From Branchiostoma floridae (taxonomy: Eukaryota; Chordata; Leptocardii; Amphioxiformes; Branchiostomatidae): a DNA stretch of 64,000 nucleotides. The notes beneath the pieces are model-generated. The model did no database searches. It worked only from the letters and a program-made list of their open reading frames with translations, and was not told where the DNA came from. The translations under genes and the position numbers were made by a program. Within the stretch, counting starts at the first letter, position 1; each line of letters starts with the position of its first letter. Shown here piece by piece: positions 10,987 through 23,705 of the stretch. Location of the stretch: contig NC_049983.1 in NCBI RefSeq assembly GCF_000003815.2, positions 18,801,838-18,865,837 on the forward strand. Direction: 5' to 3'.

Positions 10987-13900
10987 ATGGCGCTCTTCGA
11001 GAAGAAGAAGGCGCAGAAGGTTACCTTAGACGACACCTCTCGCCTCTCCTGTACCATCGAGGCCGCCCAGAACGTGCAGGGACATACGGTATGTGTTATA
11101 GATTCTTTCTGCCAAATTTCACTGTACAGAAATTCGTACGAACGGAGTAAGGAATGTTTTGGTGGTGTGAACGTGGATGATTTTTGTCCGACCTGCCAGT
11201 GCTGTCGCATGTCAACAAACGTTAACTGCGTGCAACAGGTAACTCTCCAAGCAGATGTACTGTGGTAAATTGCTAAGTTTAATCCAAAGTAACGTAGTGT
11301 AAAGGAGGTAAGGCAGCAGAAGAAAGCTGTACAACTAGTCCACAACATCTGCTTTAATAGGGTTCAGCAAGCGGCCAAGTCCTGCGTGAGCGCTGGCATG
11401 CTCGTTTGACAAACATGCGTGACATGGAATAAACACTGAGTATTCCCGGCTTAACTTAACCTAAATGACAACACTTTGTACTTAAGGGTAAGGAAAGAAA
11501 AGAAATGACAAACTACTTTCAAAGTGCTTTTGAAGAAATAAGCTATAAACATACAATGATATAGTGTTTGACACTTTATATCCTCAGGTGAAAGGTTAGA
11601 CCTAATTTATTAGAGGTTACATAATATATGTACAAGATGTTGCAGAGTATTTTTACGTGCAAATCTCAAAAATTACATGCAAATTGCAAGTTAAGTATGT
11701 GTATTTCGAACCCTGCTAGCTATCAGTATATCTTCTTCCTTAACTACATTTACGTAGACATACAAATATCGCCACTTCTTCCAAAAAGCAAATTGTTGCC
11801 TCGCTGCAAAGTGGCAGCATTGATGGCTTATAAAAATGTTTTGTAAATATGGGTTATAAACTAATCTAGATTCCAGTGAGCTGAGAGGAGAGGAGGGTGG
11901 ATATTACGTTGCATGTGATGCTATCATTAGAAGTGTGTGACATTCCTTAGAGCAGTGAAAAAGGGTCAGCAAATTTTCAAGGAGGAGTCAAGACTCAAGA
12001 GGGATTCTTACATGGAAAAAAAGATATTCAATTTGATGGTATCAAACCCTAGAAAGTTTTAACCTAGTTTATTATCACAGTCTCTTCAAATGGTTGGCTC
12101 ATGGTTTATTGTTTTCTGCATTAACCTTAAAAACGGTGTATCAAGTTACCTCACTGGAACAGTCATTTGCTTTCATAATCTACACTGTAATAGCGGACTT
12201 CAGGTTCTTGTTCTTGTTTACAGTACCTAATGGTACGTGTGACACGATTGTCTATAGTTGTATCACTACCGTTAGCATTCCCTGAAAAAGAGAACACAAA
12301 AGCCACAAATTACACACTGTCTTACAATCACAAAGGTACGAAAATTAGCAACATCTATTTTTCACTTCTACAAAATTATTGTCAATATTTGATAGCCTCT
12401 AAAAGGCCGTCTATGATCTTAAGCTGTTGCTGAACAGTTCCTGGTATGTCAGCCTATACTACAGATTGCATGTGTTCCCCAGATCCACCCGCACTCTCCT
12501 GAGTTGTGTTTGTGTCCTCTCTACTCTGCAGGTGAATGTAGTCAGGGTTCTAGACTTCCTGGGGTTGGACCATCAGGTGCTTATGGACAGGTTCACGTTT
12601 CCTTCACACAAAATCACAGCCTGGTATCCATACCTATTGTAGGTGCCAAGTCTTTCATAAATAACAGAAGGGATGAGAGAGACTTGACAGCTATAATTGG
12701 GATAAATGCCAGGCTAACAAATTCACTGGTCCTTTGCCACAACAAAAAGGGGTAGAACTATAGACAAGTGCTGTTTGTCCACCTTAGGGCTAAGCCTAAG
12801 TTCTGATATTTTTGGTTCCCTCAGCGGATACCTTTGTAACTTGGCTGGAGGCAACCCTGTCCTATTATAAGCCCCTCCCTTGTTTTACAAAAATGTAGTC
12901 AGCTGAGGACAAGTCAGAAAAAGATGACTACTGTATATCGGTTAGGAAGGTCTCAATAAGTCCCATCGCTGCTGCAGTGTAGAGGATTGGCAGCCCAAAT
13001 TTTCAGGAGACACTCTCAAAACTCTTTTTCTATACCCTTTTTGTTTTGGCAAGCATGCCCAATTGACACTCTAGATCTTCAGAAATCAAGTTGTAAAAGT
13101 TGAAAAATGCAAAAACAGAATAATCTCATCCAAAATTGATTGTGAAGCATTCTAAAGATATGGAGTGGATAATCAAATACTCCCTACGTGTGCCCAGACA
13201 TCAATATTCTAAGAGATGATTCATAACTGCTGCTGTAATACTGTGAAAATCTAATAATATTCTACAATTTAATTTCTTTTAGTCAACTACATCTGTGTTT
13301 TTTCCCACTGCAGGACTATGTGGTGAGAGTGCAGCGAGGACCCCTAGCAGAAAACAGCTGGCAGGTCAGCAGTTTTACTTGACACCTCTCTCTATATCAT
13401 CGTGTTGTTGAGCTTGTTTTGCCCTTATTTGGTACCAGACACGCAGTAACACAGCCTTGCAATGAAAGCTGTGCACTTGAGTGAGGTACATGTATGTGTT
13501 GAAGATAGTACAGCAGGGAACATTGCACAAGGCCATTTATTTAACTGTGATAATTGAACTTTAAGAATGGAAATATAAATCTTTGACATCCACATGTACA
13601 GCCCTGAGCTGAAAAGAGGCTGGTGGAAATTGAATGAGTGGTTCAGGTTGGCAGCATAAAAGGCGGTCAAGCCTAATATAAAAAGGAACAAATCAGTCTA
13701 ACCTTTTCTGAATGTGGTTATGCTCCTCGGCAGAAAGCCATAGAATTTCAACAGTTTGGTACTCCAGAAATACGTTCTTGTATAGCCCAATATAAAGCAA
13801 ACTGATTGGCTATGTGTGGCTATGTGTGTAAGTATCCTTGTTGAAGTCAAATTGATCAGAAAGTTTGGCGACAGTTTACACAACCACTCAGAGAAAATTG

Positions 13901-15650
13901 TTCCTTGGTTTAACAGATTTTTCCACCCGTCAACAACATTAGACCGCTTTTATCTGCTGATTGTACTGCACTGCTGTTTCCACCAACCCAGCTGAAAGTT
14001 TTGTGTCCCAGTGCACGTGTGCTGAAGGGGTGGGGCCTTGCTACCAAGTGTCAAAGTTTGTGTTGACAAAAGTCTGAAGCTGTTTGCATGGCCTAAGGTT
14101 CAGACTAGACCTTTGTTACTATTAGTATTACTATGCCCCAATGCCATGCATTGAACAAAACTTGAGACCATGCAAGAAATGTCTATACAAATGTTGTCAT
14201 TTTTAGTTTTATGTTTAATCAAGAGGGCTGAACACCTTGATGTCATGAAATGTAATTGCCATAATTACATTTCAATCATAATTGAGTGGCTGTCATGTAA
14301 TGTTGTGGAATGTTGACTGAACTTACAATGAATATTTTTGTAAGCTAGCGTATCTTCTTCTGGTATCAATGTTAACAATATGCAAAATAAAGCAGAGCAT
14401 TGCTGTCTGTATTTTTTGAAGATGAAGTACCTGATACAGTACAAAAGTTTAAGAGATACATGTAATACATATCATATCCAATTATCGATGACACATAAAC
14501 ATGGCTAAGGTAGTTTCCTTTTTATTGACAGATTAACAGAAGATATAGTGATTTTGCTGCCTTGAACACAGCTTTGCAGGTGAGTTGATTGCCTCCCTGA
14601 AAAAGGAAGTACAATTTCTTTACATGTCAGTCTGTCTGTGTCTCTGTGTGTTTGTGTTTCCAGATATATTTTTGGTCAGCATAACTTAAGTAGTTGTCAT
14701 GTTTGCATGTAGAAAACAAGCTTCGGGTCAGTTTTTAGCGGCCTGGCGACTTTTCTTTATTACTGCAGTAGAACATCAGGTTTTTGTATATTTTGTCCAG
14801 GACATGCTATGGCCCTAATTCTTTGGTGGCAGATAGCTTTAGACATTAAGCACCCCCTAGCAACCCCATTTTGCAACTGCAGGGGTGTTTTTGTAAATAG
14901 GAATAGGAAAATAATAGGAAAAGGGGTATATTTCCATAATTTTGTTGAATTTTTTTGCCATGGAATGAACAGGACTATGATGTTGCACCAATAATCAGTT
15001 ACTAAAGCAACTGGATATGATTTTGGAAACAGACATTTCAGACATCCATTGTTTTTCATCAGTGATACTGGAGTCTTTGAGGGCAGTTTTATATCCTAAC
15101 TATGAATCAATATGCAAAAAAGGACTATTGTTTGTTTTTTCTCCTCAGATAGGAGGTGTGGACCTGAACTTGCCTCCTAAGAAGATATTTGGAAACATGG
15201 AGCGAGAGTTCATCGCTGAGAGACAGCAGGGGCTGCAGTTGTTCCTGAACAACATCACCTCCCATCAGCTCCTCTCTCTGTCTCTCATCGTCAGGAAGTT
15301 CCTGGATCCTACAAACTACCCTGAGAGTATGAACACACAAGGTAATACACATGCGCACACACACACATACATACACACACAAGGTACTAACAACAGACAC
15401 ACACACAAACACACAAGTTCCTGGATCCTACCAACTACCCCGAGAGTATGAACACACAAGGTAAGTACAGACACACACACACACACATACATATACACAC
15501 ACAGACACACACACACACACACACAGATACATACACACACACAGATACACACACACACGCACACATACATATACACACACAGACACACACACACATACAT
15601 ATACACACACAGACACACACACACACACACAGATACACACACACACACAG

Positions 15651-15687
<37 letters not shown>

Positions 15688-18600
15688 CACACATGCACAC
15701 AATGCTGCATCCTAGCAACCACCCCGAGAGTATGAACACACAAGGTACTTAGTACAGACGTACATACACCTACTGTACATTAATGTATCAAACTAAAATA
15801 CCAATCAATTAAAGCTGTTTGAAAGTCTTTGTCCGTTTGTGGTAGTGTGTTTTCTTGGGATTTGCTTTCTTCAACATGATTTATTATCTCCGTACAGAAG
15901 CTGCTCTCCAGCACGTGTCCATGTTCTTCAGATCAGAGCCTCACTGGGAAGTCATAGAACCACTACGAGATGTCGGTAAGTTTTCTTAGGCCTCCTTTCC
16001 AGTAGGCAGCAATTATTGAGCAATCAAACTTGGATCCTCATTATATCATTGGAAGGTGACTGGAAAGAATTACAGTCCTTAGAATGGGACATTAAAGCCC
16101 TGGTCCACTCTTCACTGCATGTATTGAGAAGAGATAAGGGAATTTCTTTGATGCATTGAACATGTAAATACTGTATATAGCAGCTGTCTTCTCCCTCACA
16201 AATAGTGGAAGATTAACACTGTTGTGTGCATAATTGGCTCAAAATCACCTTTAAATGTTAATCTTTTTTCTTGTATTTTTCTGAAGGCTGGAGATTTAGA
16301 AAAAGCTACTTTCTCATCAAACCAAAAGACCAGCCAAAGGAGAAACTAGTCTTATCTTGGGTGAGTTCAATCACAATTTTTGTGTCACTTTTTTGCTGCA
16401 GTTCTGCACTACAATGTATTTTGCAAGGTTGCAAGGCAGTATTGATATGTCTCTTTCCCTCCTCAGACTGACTTTGGTCCAGACAAGACAATAGATGACA
16501 AAGACCTTGTGCCAATCATGAAATTACTCCCAACAATACAGGTAAGTGTATATACTGTTGTTTTCCTTTCCTTGTCAAATAAATCTGTATCAAACTTTTC
16601 TCACTCAAGTGGATGTACATGTATATGACAAACTTCTCTCTCAAAGAATGTGTATCAAGTCTTCTTAAATCTCTAAGAATTTAGGCAAGCTTACTTGCCA
16701 AATGCTAACTCTGAGAGAGATGTTTTGGTTTAATAGTGACCTGTAATCTTAAAGCCTCCACAAGAGATATACATTCCAGGCTCCATGTATACTACTCATC
16801 CATGACTACTTCTATCCCTGTAGCACCCGTTTATCTACCCCGTCGTGTTTGCTACATCCATGGAGAGCGGAGGCCTCGCCATCCGCAACTTCTACCAACC
16901 AGGAACACTCAGGGACGCCATCTGTAAAGTAAGATTTCTACTCCGTGTCATTTTATTACATTTTCTTGTACATAAATTTCGAAACAGATTTTGCTAATAC
17001 ATTTGTAGAAGCTTTGAGTGGTATACTAGTACTTCAGACTTACATAAGACTTAGGCATCTTTGCAGAAAAATGAAATTCTAGATTTATGTGTGTTCTGCA
17101 GTCCATATGATATTGTATACACTCTGTACACTCTAGTGATAATTTCAATCATGTATTAATTTTTTTAATGAAATCTTTTTACAGACAAAACCAAATAAAG
17201 TGCATTTTCTGAAGAAGTACTGCAAGCCAAAGATGTACGCCCCCCTCCCGCTCCCTGCAATAAGAACCTGTGGAAGACAAGTACTAGAGGTGAGCTGAGT
17301 TAGCGTTTCATCTTGATACAGTCAGTACAGGTGTAGCGTGGCAGAATGCATTCATGGCTAGAATATATGATGTTTTGGCAGCCTGATTTTCAAAATCAAC
17401 AGAGGGTCTTGCTCATTTTTTTTGCCTAAAAATGAACCTTATCATATTTAACAAGGCTTTGTGACCAATCTCTAAAAATCCTGTGATGATTGAGAGAACA
17501 CTAGGCATATTACTGTCAAATTTGGATCAACATTTCTGCTGTGTGACATGGGCTTTGTGGCTGTTGGTCCATTGGTGTGAAAAGAGAGTTTTTGTCAGAG
17601 ACACGATGTTGTTGTTTTTTGTAGGCCTTAAAGTTCCTACACGACAAAGGATGGTTCTACGGACAGCTCCATGCGGGGAATGTGATGTTGGAAGAGAACT
17701 GCTGTCGACTGTTGGACCTGGAGAACAGTGTGCTGGGTCTGCCTCCCTACTACAGATACTTCCTGACACAGCTCAGGAAAGTACAGGTACACTAGTACTG
17801 CCTCCCTACTACAGATACTTCCTGACACAGCTCAGGAAAGTACAGGTACACTAGTACTGCCTCCCTACTACAGATACTTCCTGACTCAGCTCAGAAAAGT
17901 ACAGGTACACTATTACTGCCTCCTTACTACAGATACTTCCTGACACAACTCAGGAAAGTACAGGTACACTGCATCCCTACTACAGATACTTCCTGACACA
18001 ACTCAGGAAAGTACAGGTACACTGCATCCCTACTACAGATACTTCCTGACACAACTCAGGAAAGTACAGGTACACTGCATCCCTACTACAGATACTTCCT
18101 GACACAACTCAGGAAAGTACAGGTACACTGCCTCCCTACTACCGATACTTCCTGACACAGCTCAGGAAAGTACAGGTATGTTAGACCTGTAGAACAGTGT
18201 GCTGGGTCTGCCTCCCTCTATAGATACTTCCTGACACCGCTCAGGAAAGTACAGGTACATTGGCTATGACTTGTAGATATCTTCCTTGGAATCTAAGGTG
18301 TATATCATGCAAACGTAATCATTTTATCATGTTTTTTTGAGGGGGCCAACTAACCAACTTGTCAGGAGCAACCAACTGTCCTCAGCAACAATTTTTTGCT
18401 CAGTCCCTTGAATGGTTGCTCAGAACAAGTTTGACTGTACTACATACATATCATATGGAATTAGATGTCATTAACAAGTGGTTCTTGTAAGCTGTCCTTT
18501 TAATTTGCTCCAGAAAATGTGATAAAGAAAAATTATTGATTGAACTGCTGATCATAGGACATGTCCGGACATAGCTGTTAACTGTGTATATTACTGTAGG

Positions 18601-21600
18601 TACAAAAACATACTGTAGATGCATTTACTTTTTTTAGTTTTATTCACGACAGGAGGGAAAAGGACTCTAGTTTTGCTCTGTTTGAAATTTGCAGTTGAAA
18701 TAATTCTTTTAGTACAGTAGAATTACAAAGTACATTTGTTGTGTGAAGAGTTTGCAAACACTGGAAAAAACACTGCAGACATTTCAGTATGTACAGTACT
18801 TTACCTTTGTGCATGTACTGATCTGTCCTGTCATACAGGCATGATACTGAGTATTGTTAATGCTGTGTTGTAGACCATGGAGCAGGTAGATGTGTACAGT
18901 TTTGGCCACCTTGTGTACGAGATGGCGTTTGGAGACCAGCTGCAGACAGCAACGCTGGAGATGCTGCCTCTGGACTGTCCTGGAGAGCTCAGTAAGTGTG
19001 GAGAAACTGGGCAGCTTTCTGTTTCATGCATTTCTTATAACTCTTCAAGTTTCTAGCCAGGATTTATTTGAGCTTGATGGTAATAGCGTGGTAGCAAAGC
19101 TACCTATCAGGCGTTGTCATGGATGGGGATCTTGGCCCTTCCATGGTGAGGAGATTTTAAAAATGTAGGCTAAATGGGTAGCCATGGGGGTTACAGAATT
19201 CTTTAGACCATATGTTAATGCATTATCAAGTGAATACTAGGAATGTACCGTAATTACACTTGTTGAAAAATTAGTGTATTGGTCCTTAAAGTGTGGTGGT
19301 TGCAAATTATAGTGTGATGGCCCCTTACGCTAAAATACACTAGCTAGAACCCTGTATCAGGATTGGCACTTCAGTACAAAGTATTTACCAGCCTATTAAG
19401 CAGACTGACTTGTTGATATTTCAGGAACGTTCCTGGAGTCCATCCTCACTGTGGACGCTGTCAAGTCAGTACCTTCTGTAGCAGACTTACTGGCCAGTCC
19501 GTAAGTACAGATTTCTCCCCACCACATTTCCTGAGAAGTCTTTTTTTTTAATGTATTGTCCATAGGCTTCCTTCTACTGTGTTATTTGGTGAATTATTGT
19601 GCTCTCTATTGTGCTTAAGATATCATTTTATCCATATGGCAGGATTCTTTTAAGGGCACCTGTGGATATTGTACCCTTGATGCATTTAAACTGAATGCGA
19701 GTGCTTCAACCCAAAGCATTTCATAAATAACTTGATGAAAATGTTTGAAGAATATGTTGCTTGTTGTGAAACATAGTGTCTTACAATTGGGATCTTGTCT
19801 GTGCTGTTTACCTGAGGGAACTTATGTTCCATTCTTATTCCAGACTGTTCAGCAATGTACCTGTGGTTCTACCAGATAAACCTCAGTTGAAGGTATGTAC
19901 TGAATCAACCACAACTTCCGTCTACACTGGGTAGAGGCTGTTAGATTTGTTTTTTATTTACCCCAGGAAAACTGCCCGTAGCTACTTACTATTGTGTGAC
20001 AGCTAATGAAGTGAATAAAGTGTCTAAGTATCCAAGAGTAATGTGAGGGATAAAAGTGAATCACTAACTGCTTCATCTTTTCCAATATCCAATATCTTCA
20101 ATATCTACAATATACCTGTAGAAAAGCTGATTTTAATCATATCATGGATCAGTGTTGATCTTCTTTCAGTAATCAAAACTTGGATATGTTAGTCTTATTT
20201 TGTTCGCTATACAATGTCATTACCTGCCTTTTGTATTCCTAATACTTAGATTCCCAGTAAGCTAAAAGAAGCCCTGAAGTTGGCAAAGGAGGCAACAGAG
20301 AAAAGATTAAAAGTTGACCAGGGAGTGGTGAGTACCTGCATAGCTGACTGTGTGAGAGAACAGGTCTATACCATCAATTTGACTTGTGTGACCAAAATTG
20401 TTTGGATGTAAGAGACTTTTATGTGTTGAGATACTGCATTATGGATCATGTTTTGCACAATTGTACGGTTCGTAATTACCTCTGTGTACAAAAGTTTGTT
20501 TTCGACATGTCTGTTTGTTTGTTTGCTTGTTTGTCCATACTTACCAATGCAGTGGAGTAGCTAGTTTCTAATGTTAGGTAATTGGGGACACCAAAAGGAA
20601 ATTAGATTAAAGGTTCCTGAAAGATCCAAGAATAAGTTATCTTCAATTTCCTGCTATATGCATGGCTTATGCATGTCTTAACGTAAGGAAGCCATTGGTA
20701 AAACTGCATCAAACAAAATCGGAGAAATTCACAATAATGAATAAAACAGGAAGTTCCCAGAAACCAGAAATATAGCCTGAAGGTATAAGACCTTTGACTT
20801 CTTGTCCAAAATGTTTCTGTCCCAGTTTAACCAGGTAAGAAGACAATCAAAGGCCAAGGCTCACCACATGTCTGATGAAGAGAAGAAGAAAAGGAAAAAA
20901 TCTGCAAGGAAGGTTGGTTGTGTTGGTCTCTACTTCTTTTGCAATGAAAACTAAACATTAAGACAACGGCAGTTGAGCTTCCAGTGCATGGAAAGTTACA
21001 TGTAGTCTTAGAATAATGGTCTGTAATTTTGTGCATCAACTTCACTTCTTTTATCCTGTTTTCCATTGTACTTAAGCTCTGTTCTTTCTGTTCCTTTGAT
21101 TGCTTTCTGGCAAATGATATATCACCAGTTCTGTCAACTGTAGAATCCTTGCTGAAACCCTGTTACCATGATGTTGCAGAAGACCATGTGACTTGGAGTC
21201 AATGAGAGCTCTTGCATGTAATTTTTACAAATAATGAAATGCCAATTCAATTGTTTCTCAGTTGTCTAGTCCTTGTAATGAGTAAAATTAATGATCCTTT
21301 CCTTTCCCTCCCCCAGCGTCTGTCCCAGCAGCCTACAGGCCAGGAGGAGGACCACAACACCAACCACCTGCCAGCTACTAATGGGGGTAAGGATAAATCT
21401 TTACCATTACCCAGAAGAAGCCAAACTGCTGTATTAGATAAGGCCTATGAGTGTGATAGTTTATATACAATGTTTTGTCTTTGGTGACCTGTACTTGGCA
21501 GGTAAATAAGAAAAACCTGTTGCTTTGTGAACTACCATACAGCATACTGGTATTCTTAAATCTTCATGCTATATTAAGTATGGAATCGTTATTTTTGTGT

Positions 21601-23488
21601 ATCTGAACAGATGTTTGTAGCACATGTATGTCATCTGTACATGTATGATGCTATACATCCTCACCTGGATTGCCACCTACTCCAGCTATCTCACACATGT
21701 GCTGAGCTTTGCGTTTTTCCCCTATAGTTGGTTCCAGCACCACTAGTCCCACATCTTCAGGTGCACCCTCACCTGTCCCTCCACCTGCACCAGGTACGTC
21801 TGGTACAGCTGTGATGTTTGCTCTGTTGTTTTCTCCACAGGAATGTTATTTAGCAACCCAAGTTTGCAAAGCCTAGAGTAATCTGTAGAACTGTAACTAC
21901 TACTAGACCTAGATGTTCTTCTACTCTCTACTACTTCTACTATCTACAGTAACTGCAAATACTTCTACTACATATGCTTCCAGTGTCTGCTACTATAACT
22001 GCTACCACTACTATTGCTACTAGTACTGCTACTGCTACTACTACTTCTACTAGAACTTCTACTCTCTGTAGAACTGTCTTAACATTATACAAAGAAGTGA
22101 AAATATATTACACATATCTAGTTCAGACCAGGAAACTCTAGGGAAGTCTGTAGTTGATATACAATGCAGAATGATTCAACAGTCTTTCCTTGTCAGGTAT
22201 AGTATGGCACATTTATGAGAACAAAGTCCGCTATCCTACTGTCTTTACATACAATGCAGATAATTTGTAGTAAACGTTCATGCTATGTGTTTGGCGCTAT
22301 GTGACAGTGTAGTTGCTAACAAAGCATAAGACCAGCTAAAAACGTCTGCTATCAAAAATCTGCAGTGCATGGAGTCTTTGAAACATGGATGTCACTGCAT
22401 CTTTCCTGTACACAGAGCTTGGTATTATGATATACATGTACTTACACATCACTGTCACCTTACTGATTGCATTATATAATTATTTGACTACAACAATGCA
22501 TGCCCCCTCCCATATGTATGCAACCAATCTTCATGGATGTAACTTGCCTGATTGCAGTGATGAGCCAAACGTGTAATTACTTAATGTTTAATCCCCCAGC
22601 TGCAGATCATGATCAGAAAGCATGAGGATCACAGGAGGATCCTGGATCTCCTGTAGGTTTGATCACTGTCAGATCTCACTCGTGTCTGTGACTAACACTT
22701 ACCTGCTTACCTGTCTGCATATATATATATATATATATAGCCCTTTCACTGTGAAGCGACAGTATTCTAGGCAATACCGGGTATGTCAGATGTCAGAGGC
22801 AAAGGCCTCGAAAAACCACACACGTCTGGACGTTGTTATGCAGATTGAAACAATGGTTGAGACAATGATTGTTTTCTTTTTCAGGGCCTTTAGCTTTCAA
22901 ATTGATAGATTACCCAGAATTCATGTTGCTGCACATGTGTCCTAACCTCTGTGAAAGGGCTTATTATATGCTGCATGCACTGCTAATACTGGAGTTGTTG
23001 CCTGTGCCTGTTGTATGACTGTGTGTTGTTGTTGTGCTGTGTTGTGTTGATGTGTGGCATACTGTATGTTAAGTGTTTGTCTGGATATCGTGATCAGTGA
23101 TATTGTAGAAACATCTGAGACTAGATTTTGTTTTAATCATGAAGAGTTTTCCCGTTGCTGACATTCTTTTTTTTCTTTTTAGTTTATTAGTGTAATTTGT
23201 CTGGTCTGGCAAAATCTTGCCAATATCAGAACAAAGCACATTCAGCTATGCAAATCATTGCTTTCTGTGACCGGTGTTCCCTGTTACTGTCCACAGCTGC
23301 TCCAGNNNNNNNNNNNNNNNNNNNNNNNNNNNNNNNNNNNNNNNNNNNNNNNNNNNNNNNNNNNNNNNNNNNNNNNNNNNNNNNNNNNNNNNNNNNNNNN
23401 NNNNNGGCCCGGGCTGAAGAAAGCCGTCACCGTGGATAAGAGCAAACCTGTCTTTAGGGCAAAACTTTCTCTATGCAAAACTTCTTAA
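10987..23488 (+). CDS. PXK: PX domain-containing protein kinase-like protein (PXK/MONaKA), 18 exons
   Basis: PXK binds PI3P on endosomes and affects receptor trafficking and Na,K-ATPase; its kinase domain is degenerate. Exons: 10987-11088, 13314-13364, 14532-14579, 15149-15341, 15898-15975, 16287-16360, 16467-16541, 16824-16928, 17185-17289, 17625-17786, 18874-18991, 19425-19500, 19844-19892, 20250-20327, 20826-20912, 21317-21386, 21728-21793, 23297-23488. The start MALFEKKKAQKVTLDD matches vertebrate PXK. The PX domain (exons 1-4) has RRYSDF, LPPKK and EFIAERQQGL. The pseudokinase has YGQLHAGN where active kinases have HRD, and LLDLEN where they have DFG. A lysine-rich linker and a proline/serine tail follow. 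The tail after the N gap, LKKAVTVDKSKPV, suits the end of a WH2 motif. Total length is near the human ~578 residues. Confidence 0.95.
15342..15747 (+). repeat. CA microsatellite with two extra copies of the PXK exon 4 3' end plus donor
   Basis: Exon 4 ends gagagtatgaacacacaag and is followed by gtaa. Two further copies of the exon end and donor (ccgagagtatgaacacacaa then ggta) lie in intron 4 at about 15418-15463 and 15704-15747, separated by long (ca)n tracts (15467-15690). The extra copies keep the GT donor and would be spliceable in principle. Confidence 0.88.
17741..18254 (+). repeat. Tandem amplification of PXK exon 10 3' end with its splice donor (8 extra copies)
   Basis: The last ~45 bases of exon 10, through caggaaagtacag and its donor gtac, are repeated in intron 10. 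There are three 59-bp units (17787-17963), four 53-bp units (17964-18175) and one longer degenerate unit (18176-18254) that also includes upstream exon sequence (ttagacctgtagaacagtg). Every unit retains gtacag followed by GT. The sequence ctactacag inside most units also looks like an acceptor. Unit lengths are not multiples of three, and retention of the first intronic unit stops translation at once. Confidence 0.92.
18340..18442. mobile_element. Fragment resembling the right end of the CAGTCAAAC-type MITE
   Basis: It shares cagtcccttga and the terminal gtttgactgtac with the element at 43134-43594, but no matching left end is seen. It is a truncated or strongly diverged copy in PXK intron 10. 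Confidence 0.45.
19046..19354. mobile_element. MITE, caggg-ttctagccagg family, copy 1
   Basis: The left end reads caagtttctagccagg and the right end ctagctagaaccctg. The interior matches the element at 48775-49107, for example ggtagc..aag, tcttggcccttcca versus tcttggtccttcca, and acttgtt.aaaaattagtgta. No target duplication is recognisable for this copy. PXK intron 11. Confidence 0.7.
21894..22075. repeat. Degenerate (cta)n / (ctt)n trinucleotide tract
   Basis: A long run of imperfect act, tct and tac triplets in PXK intron 17. Confidence 0.75.
22600..22625 (+). other. Possible alternative PXK terminal exon
   Basis: A pyrimidine-rich acceptor (atcccccag) precedes a short in-phase reading after exon 17: AADHDQKA and a stop. 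It starts with the same ctgc bases as the main last exon. If used, it would replace the WH2-like tail. It is only a splice-signal argument; chance is possible. Confidence 0.22.
22722..22738. repeat. (at)n microsatellite
   Basis: Alternating AT run directly adjoining the MITE at 22739. Confidence 0.85.
22739..22961. mobile_element. Small MITE with agccctttcac termini
   Basis: Left terminus agccctttcac and right terminus gtgaaagggct are perfect 11-bp inverted repeats about 200 bp apart, with TA-rich flanks. No coding capacity. PXK intron 17. Confidence 0.6.
23306..23405. other. Assembly gap (100 N) inside PXK last coding exon
   Basis: A run of exactly 100 N, the conventional placeholder for a gap of unknown size. 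It removes the part of the last exon expected to encode the start of the WH2-like motif, so the exon length is uncertain. Confidence 0.97.
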
Positions 23489-23705
23489 GGGCACGGTCAC
23501 ATACGTCGTGCAATCGTCATACAATTTTGATGCTATAGGATGTTCCTGCAGGCTGTGACAGAACCAACCACTGCTAAGGATTGTAGACAGCCTTTTGTGT
23601 AACAAGACAGCTGAACTTTGCAGGACACATGCATTGGGCTCCCAGAAAATGCCCTGAGTTAGTGATTGTACGACAATCGCACGACGTTTGTGACCAAGCC
23701 CTAAG
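23484..23705. mobile_element. MITE whose inverted repeat contains the PXK stop codon
   Basis: Left arm cttaagggcacggtcaca continues through acgtcgtgcaatcgt. The right arm, read on the minus strand, is cttagggcttggtcacaaac followed by gtcgtgcgattgt. The TAA at 23486-23488 that closes PXK falls inside the left terminus, so the native stop may have been replaced by the insertion. Confidence 0.75.

Noticed and set aside
12504-12755. Open frame after an acceptor-like ctctgcag in PXK intron 1
   Set aside because: PXK exon 1 joins exon 2 directly in phase (GHT to DYVVRVQRG), matching vertebrate PXK; this segment has no family counterpart.
15316-15743. Long cysteine/valine and threonine/histidine open frames
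   Set aside because: These are translations of the (ca)n/(gt)n tract and show no codon structure.
17787-18254. CRISPR-like regular repeats
   Set aside because: The units are exon-derived with GT donors in an animal intron, contiguous without unique spacers.
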